This document shows positions 58,401-64,000 of a stretch of 64,000 bases of DNA, piece after piece. Under the pieces are notes generated by a model. That model searched no databases and had not been told where the DNA came from. It saw only the letters and a program-made list of their open reading frames with translations. A program made the translations under genes and the position numbers. This DNA is from Volvox africanus (taxonomy: Eukaryota > Chlorophyta > Chlorophyceae > Chlamydomonadales > Volvocaceae): NCBI GenBank assembly GCA_030268105.1, contig BSDZ01000003.1, forward strand, positions 930,001 through 994,000, in the 5' to 3' direction. How positions within the stretch are numbered: the first letter of the stretch is position 1; the number at the start of each line of letters is the position of its first letter.

Positions 58401-61300
58401 GTAGCTGGTTAGATTCCCGCTGGCTGATGATTACGGCAGGTTCCTGAGAGTGAGCCATGCACATATACTATTTAATGATGCAATAAGGTCCAGGCAGGCC
58501 TGGGCGCATTGAAAACATTAATAGGTTTGGGCTGGCCGAGCATCACCGTTTAGATTCCCACTTGCTGATGATCATGGCAGGTTGTTGAATGTGCGCAATG
58601 CACATTTAAGAATGAATGATGCAATAAGGGCCAGGCAGGCCTGGGTGCATTCAAATTTCAATAGGTTTTGGGCTGGCCGAGAGTGGCTGGTTAGATTCCC
58701 GCTGGCTGATGATCAGGGCAGGTTCCGGAGAGTGAGCCATTGACATAATAGAATAAATGATGCAATAAGGTCCAGGCAGGCCTGGGCGCATTGCAAATTT
58801 TAACAGGTTTGGGCTAGCCGAGAGTCGCTGGTTAGATTCCCGCTTGCTGATGATCAGGGCAGGTTGTTGAGAGTGCGCAATGCACATATTCCAATAAATC
58901 ATGCAATAAGAGGCAGGCAGGCCTGGGCGCATTGCAAATTTTAATAGGTTTTGGGCTGGCCGAGAGTTGCCGGTTAGATTTTCGCTGGCTGATGATTACG
59001 GCAGGTTCCTGAGAGTGAGCCATGCACATATACTATTTAATGATGCAATAAGGTCCAGGCAGGCCTGGGCGCATTGCAAATTTTAACAGGTTTGGGCTGG
59101 CCGAGAGTCGCTGGTTAGATTCCCGCTTGCTGATGATCAGGGCAGGTTGTTGAGAGTGTGCAATGCACATATACCAATAAATGATGCAATAAGGGCAAGG
59201 CAGGCCTGGGCGCATTGCAAATTTTCACCGGTTTGGGCTGGCCGAGAGTCGCTGGTTAGATTCCCGCTGGCAGGTTGTTGAGGGTGCGAAATGCACATAT
59301 ACCAATGAATGATGCAATAAGGGCCAGGCAGGCCAGGGCGCATTGCAAATTTTAACAGGTTTGGGCTAGCCGAGAGTCGCTGGTTAGATTCCCGCTTGCT
59401 GATGATCAGGGCAGGTTGTTGAGAGTGCGCAATGCACATATACCAATAAATGATGCAATAAGGGCCAGGCAGGCCTGGGCGCATTGCAAATTTTAACAGG
59501 TTTTGGGCTGGCCGAGAGTCGCTGGTTAGATTCCCGCTTGCTGATGATCAGGGCAGGTTGTTGAGAGTGCGCAATGCACATATACCAATAAATGATGCAA
59601 AAAGGGCCAGGCAGGCCTGGGCGCATTGCAAATTTCAATAGGTTTTGGGCTGGCCGAGAGTAGCTGGTTAGATTCCCGCTGGCTGATGATTACGGCAGGT
59701 TCCTGAGAGTGAGCCATGCACATATACTATTTAATGATGCAATAAGGTCCAGGCAGGCCTGGGCGCATTGAAAACATTAATAGGTTTGGGCTGGCCGAGC
59801 ATCACCGTTTAGATTCCCACTTGCTGATGATCATGGCAGGTTGTTGAATGTGCGCAATGCACATTTAAGAATGAATGATGCAAAAAGGGCCAGGCAGGCC
59901 TGGGCGCATTGCAAATATTTACAGGTTTGGGCTGCCCGAGCATCACCGTTTAGATTCCCACTTGCTGATGATCATGGCAGGTTGTTGAGGGTGCGCAATG
60001 CACATATACCAATGAATGATGCAATAAGGGCCAGGCAGGCCTGGGTGCATTCAAATTTCAATAGGTTTTGGGCTGGCCGAGAGTGGCTGGTTAGATTCCC
60101 GCTGGCTGATGATCAGGGCAGGTTCCGGAGAGTGAGCCATTGACATAATAGAATAAATGATGCAATAAGGTCCAGGCAGGCCTGGGCGCATTGCAAATAG
60201 TAACAGGTTTGGGCTGGCGGAGCGTCAACGGTTAGATTCCCGTTGGCAGGTTGTTGAGAGTGTGCAATGCACATATACCAATGAATGATGCAATAAGGGC
60301 CAGGCTGACCTGAAAGCATTGCAAATTTTCACCGGTTTGGGCTTGCCGAGAGTCGCTGGTTAGATTCCTGCTGGCAGGTTGTTGAGGGTGCGAAATGCAC
60401 ATATACCAATGAATGATGCAATAAGGGCCAGGCAGGCCTGGGCGCATTGCAAATTTCAATAGGTTTTGGGCTGGCCGAGAGTCGCTGGTAAGATTCCCGC
60501 TGGCTGATGATCAGGGCAGGTGGTTGAGAGTGCGCAATGCACATATACCAATAAATGATGCAAGTAGGGCCAGGCAGGCCTGGGCGCATTGCAAATTTTA
60601 ACAGGTTTGGGCTAGCCGAGAGTCGCTGGTTAGATTCCCGCTTGCTGATGATCAGGGCAGGTTGTTGAGAGTGCGCAATGCACATATTCCAAGAAATCAT
60701 GCAATAAGAGGCAGGCAGGCCTGGGCGCATTGCAAATTTTAATAGGTTTTGGGCTGGCCGAGAGTTGCCGGTTAGATTCCCGCTGGCTGATGATTACGGC
60801 AGGTTCCTGAGAGTGAGCCATGCACATATACTATTTAATGATGCAATAAGGTCCAGGCAGGCCTGGGCGCATTGCAAGTTTTAACAGGTTTGGGCTGGCC
60901 GAGAGTCGCTGGTTAGATTCCCGCTTGCTGATGATCAGGGCAGGTTTTTGAGAGTGTGCAATGCACATATACCAATAAATGATGCAATAAGGGCAAGGCA
61001 GGCCTGGGCGCATTGCAAATTTTCACCGGTTTGGGCTGGCCGAGAGTCGCTGGTTAGATTCCCGCTGGCAGGTTGTTGAGGGTGCGAAATGCACATATAC
61101 CAATGAATGATGCAATAAGGGCCAGGCAGGCCAGGGCGCATTGCAAATTTTAACAGGTTTGCGCCATCCGAGAGTCGCTGGTTAGATTCCCGCTTGCTGA
61201 TGATCAGGGCAGGTTGTTGAGAGTGCGCAATGCACATATACCAATAAATGATGCAAAAAGGGCCAGGCAGGCCTGGGCGCATTGCAAATTTCAATAGGTT
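55481..61300. repeat. 22-mer HOR (~3057 bp) containing a tandem 9-mer (1259 bp)
   Basis: Monomer starts 57601, 57743, 57884, 58012, 58153, 58295, 58437, 58578 and 58719 form a 1259-bp 9-mer, repeated from 58860. The longer cycle runs from 56781 to 59837, which is 22 monomers and 3056 bp. The offset is 3057 further right because the first cycle has a 1-bp deletion in ATATAAGATAAATG near 57.09 kb. A sub-block with GGCTGATGATTACGGCAGG and AATCATGCAATAAGAGG occurs at about 55.5-56.7, 57.6-58.6, 58.9-59.9 and 60.7-60.9 kb. The 9-mer therefore looks like a local expansion inside the longer unit. Confidence 0.85.
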
Positions 61301-61459
61301 TTGGGCTGGCCGAGAGTCACTGGTTAGATTCCCGCTGGCTGATGATTAGGGCAGGTTCCTGAGAGTGAGCCATGCACATATACTATTTAATGATGCAATA
61401 AGGTCCAGGCAGGCCTGGGCGCATTGAAAAAATTAATAGGTTTGGGCTGGCCGAGCATC

Positions 61460-62300
61460 ACCGTTTAGATTCCCACTTGCTGATGATCAGGGCAGGTTGT
61501 TGAGAGTGTGCAATGCACATATACCAATGAATGATGCATTAAAAGGCAAGGCAGGCCAGGGCGCATTGCAAATTTTAACAGGTTTGGGCTAGCCGAGAGT
61601 CGCTGGTTAGATTCCCGCTTGCTGATGATCAGGGCAGGTTGTTGAGAGTGCGCAATGCACATATACCAATAAATGATGCAATAAGGGCCAGGCAGGCCAG
61701 GGCGCATTGCAAATTTTAACAGGTTTGGGCTAGCCGAGAGTCGCTGGTTAGATTCCCGCTTGCTGATGATCAGGGCAGGTTGTTGAGAGTGTGCAATGCA
61801 CATATACCAATAAATGATGCAATAAGGGCCAGGCAGGCCTGGGCGCATTGCAAATTTTAACAGGTTTTGGGCTAGCCGAGAGTCGCTGGTTAGATTCCCG
61901 CTTGCTGATGATCAGGGCAGGTTGTTGAGAGTGCGCAATGCACATATACCAATAAATGATGCAATAAGGGCCAGGCAGGCCAGGGCGCATTGCAAATTTT
62001 AACAGGTTTGGGCTAGCCGAGAGTCGCTGGTTAGATTCCCGCTTGCTGATGATCAGGGCAGGTTGTTGAGAGTGTGCAATGCACATATACCAATAAATGA
62101 TGCAATAAGGGCCAGGCAGGCCTGGGCGCATTGCAAATTTTAACAGGTTTTGGGCTGGCCGAGAGTCGCTGGTTAGATTCCCGCTTGCTAATGATCAGGG
62201 CAGGTTGTTGAGAGTGGGCAATGCACATATACCAATAAATGATGCAAAAAGGGCCAGGCAGGCCTGGGCGCATTGCAAATTTCAATAGGTTTTGGGCTGG
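61460..62300. repeat. Dimer HOR, 283-bp period, ~3 copies
   Basis: Two adjacent long monomers, 141 and 142 bp, alternate with a 283-bp period from about 61.46 to 62.3 kb. One has GCCAGGCAGGCCAGGGCGC and the other GCCAGGCAGGCCTGGGCGC. The CCAGGG variant breaks both the AGGCCT site and the right arm of the central dyad in every other monomer. A private AATGATGCATTAAAAGG lies near 61.53 kb at the left edge. Confidence 0.85.
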
Positions 62301-63048
62301 CCGAGAGTCGCTGGTTAGATTCCCGCTGGCTGATGATCACTGCAGGTTCTGAAGAGTCAGCCATGGACATATAAGAATAAATGATGCAATAAGGTCCAGG
62401 CAGGCCTGGGCGCATTGCAAATATTTACAGGTTTGGGCTGGCCGAGCATCACCGTTTAGATTCCCACTTGCTGATGATCATGGCAGGTTGTTGAATGTGC
62501 GCAATGCACATTTAAGAATGAATGATGCAAAAAGGGCCAGGCAGGCCTGGGCGCATTCAAATTTCAATAGGTTTTGGGCTGGCCGAGAGTCGCTGGTTAG
62601 ATTCCCGCTGGCTGATGATCAGGGCAGGTTGTTGAGAGTGCGCAATGCACATATACTATTTAATGATTCAATAAGGGCCAGGCAGGCCTGGGCGCATTGC
62701 AAATTTCAATAGGTTCTGGGCTGGCAGAGAGTCGCCGGTTAGATTCCCGCTGGCTGATGATCAGGGCAGGTTCTGAAGAGTCAGCCATGGACATATAAGA
62801 ATAAATGATGCAATAAGGTCCAGGCAGGCCTGGGCGCATTGCAAATATTTACAGGTTTGGGCTGCCCGAGCATCACCGTTTAGATTCCCGCTGGCTGATG
62901 ATCAGGGCAGGTTCCGGAGAGTGAGCCATTGACATATAAGAATAAATGATGCGATTAGGTCCAGGCAGGCCTGGGCGCATTCAAATTTCAAAAGGTTTTG
63001 GGCTGGCCGAGAGTGGCTGGTTAGATTTCCGCTGGCTGATGATCAGGG
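62301..63048. repeat. Mixed monomers before the returning 12-mer
   Basis: Right-domain classes are joined in non-standard order. Near 62.9 kb and at 63.05 kb two CCGGAGAG monomers with GATGCGATTAGG lie next to each other, which is not seen elsewhere. The first joins GCTGCCCGAGCATCACCG to CCCGCTGGCTG, probably a hybrid. GATCACTGCAGG, a variant of GATCAGGGCAGG that makes a PstI site, occurs near 62.34 and 63.44 kb only. Confidence 0.75.
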
Positions 63049-64000
63049 CAGGTTCCGGAGAGTGAGCCATTGACATATAAGAATAAATGATGCGATTAGG
63101 TCCAGGCAGGCCTGGGCGCATTGCAAATAGTAACAGGTTTGGGCTGGCCGAGCGTCAACGGTTAGATTCCCGTTGGCAGGTTGTTGAGAGTGCGCAATGC
63201 ACATATACCAATGAATGATGCAATAAGGGCCAGGCTGACCTGAAAGCATTGCAAATTTTCACCGGTTTGGGCTTGCTGAGAGTCGCTGGTTAGATTCCTG
63301 CTGGCAGGTTGTTGAGGGTGCGAAATGCACATATACCAATGAATGATGCAATAAGGGCCAGGCAGGCCTGGGCGCATTCAAATTTCAATAGGTTTTGGGC
63401 TGGCCGAGAGTTGCCGGTTAGATTCCCGCTGGCTGATGATCACTGCAGGTTCTGAAGAGTCAGCCATTGACATATAAGAATAAATGATGCAATAAGGTCC
63501 AGGCAGGCCTGGGCGCATTGCAAATATTTACAGGTTTGGGCTGCCCGAGCATCACCGTTTAGATTCCCACTTGCTGATGATCATGGCAGGTTGTTGAGGG
63601 TGCGCAATGCACATATACCAATGAATGATGCAATAAGGGCCAGGCAGGCCTGGGCGCATTCAAATTTCAATAGGTTTTGGGCTTGCCGAGAGTGGCTGGT
63701 TAGATTCCCGCTGGCTGATGATCAGGGCAGGTTCCGGAGAGTGAGCCATTGTCATATAAGAATAAATGATGCGATAAGGTCCAGGCAGGCCTGGGCGCAT
63801 TGCAAATAGTAACAGGTTTGGGCTGGCCGAGCGTCAACGGTTAGATTCCCGTTGGCAGGTTGTTGAGAGTGTGCAATGCACATATACCAATGAATGATGC
63901 AATAAGGGCCAGGCTGACCTGAAAGCATTGCAAATTTTCACCGGTTTGGGCTTGCCAAGAGTCGCTGGTTAGATTCCTGCTGGCAGGTTGTTGAGGGTGC
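63049..64000. repeat. Returning partial copy of the 12-mer HOR
   Basis: Monomer starts 63049, 63177, 63305, 63446, 63587, 63728, 63856 and 63984 match 51562-52497 at a constant offset of 11487 bp. The lengths are the same: 128-128-141-141-141-128-128. The block carries the CCGGAGAG, CTGACCTGAAAGC and GAAGAGTCAGCC monomers in order. The window ends inside this copy, so the 12-mer family may continue to the right. Confidence 0.88.

Larger units (their letters stand above)
1..64000. repeat. Continuous tandem satellite array, ~141-bp monomer, head to tail
   Basis: The whole window consists of diverged copies of one monomer, with no unique sequence, mobile element or orientation switch seen. Landmarks recur in the same order in nearly every unit: CAGGTTGTTGAGAGTGCGCA, CACATATACCAAT, GATGCAATAAGG, CCAGGCAGGCCTGGGCGCATT, GGTTTGGGCTGGCCGAGAG, GGTTAGATTCCCGCT and TGATGATCAGGG. 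AGGCCT (a StuI site) occurs in most units, so StuI would give a ladder. Monomer starts counted at CAGGTT are spaced 140-143 bp or 127-129 bp. GC is about 50%, with G well above C on the + strand. Both window edges cut a monomer. Homogenised arrays like this are typical of eukaryotic centromeric or heterochromatic satellites, which is inference here. I do not recognise the family. Confidence 0.97.

Noticed and set aside
1..64000. CRISPR array
   Set aside because: Units are about 128-143 bp with no repeat/spacer alternation. The whole unit is repeated and diverged, and no cas-like gene is present.
1..64000. Transposon-derived satellite (terminal inverted repeats or transposase remnants)
   Set aside because: No terminal inverted repeats, target duplications or conserved catalytic motifs could be seen in the monomer, and no single-copy flank is available to compare.

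Overview
This 64 kb window is one uninterrupted tandem satellite-DNA array. I find no protein-coding gene, RNA gene, transposon, CRISPR array or unique sequence in it. The basic unit is a head-to-tail monomer of about 141 bp, roughly 50% GC, with every copy in the same orientation. The + strand of the monomer is G-rich, at about 43 G to 28 C per unit. About 460 monomers fill the window, and it starts and ends inside a monomer, so the array continues on both sides. Such an array points to a eukaryotic chromosome, plausibly centromeric, pericentromeric or another large heterochromatic block. I do not recognise the monomer family and cannot name the organism.

Monomer lengths are quantised. Most are 140-143 bp, depending on a T-run in GGTTTGGG or GGTTTTGGG and a 1-bp deletion in ATTGCAAAT. 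About a fifth to a quarter are 127-129 bp because they share one 13-bp deletion. Reading these lengths as a barcode shows that the monomers form higher-order repeats (HORs), and the window is a mosaic of many HOR types with only about 1.5-3 copies each.

Left domain, 1 to about 40.3 kb: an 18-mer of 2493 bp (1-6646), a 17-mer of 2338 bp (6966-11697), a 9-mer of 1246 bp (11769-14288), a mixed stretch (14.3-18.0 kb), a 3-mer of 411 bp (18.0-18.8 kb), a 20-mer of 2778 bp whose second copy has lost one monomer (18791-23990), a mixed stretch (24.0-25.9 kb), a 5-mer of 693 bp (25.93-27.24 kb), a 25-mer of 3473 bp in two full copies (26572-33517), and then a second copy of the 18-mer/17-mer junction region (33.05-40.3 kb), which duplicates 3.6-11.0 kb from 29.4 kb away. 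An 8-monomer, 1093-bp block with the length code 143-142-129-140-128-128-141-142 is shared by the 18-, 17-, 20- and 25-mers.

Right domain, about 40.3 to 64 kb: the 143-bp monomer class and the 1093-bp block are absent and other monomer classes appear. HORs here are a 3-mer of 411 bp (42.65-43.48 kb), a 10-mer of 1317 bp with nested 383-bp triplets (45.3-47.97 kb), an 8-mer of 1103 bp (48.31-50.54 kb), a 12-mer of 1641 bp (51.14-55.48 kb, returning at 63.05-64.0 kb), a 22-mer of about 3057 bp that contains a tandem 9-mer of 1259 bp (55.5-61.3 kb), and a dimer of 283 bp (61.5-62.3 kb).

Many short open frames occur, mainly on the - strand, but they are by-products of the repeat: a 141-bp unit is exactly 47 codons with few stops, so frames stay open for one to three monomers until a 142- or 128-bp unit shifts them. 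They were not annotated as genes. The interest of the window lies in its record of unequal crossover, conversion and segmental duplication, and in a nested dyad-symmetric motif carried by most monomers.
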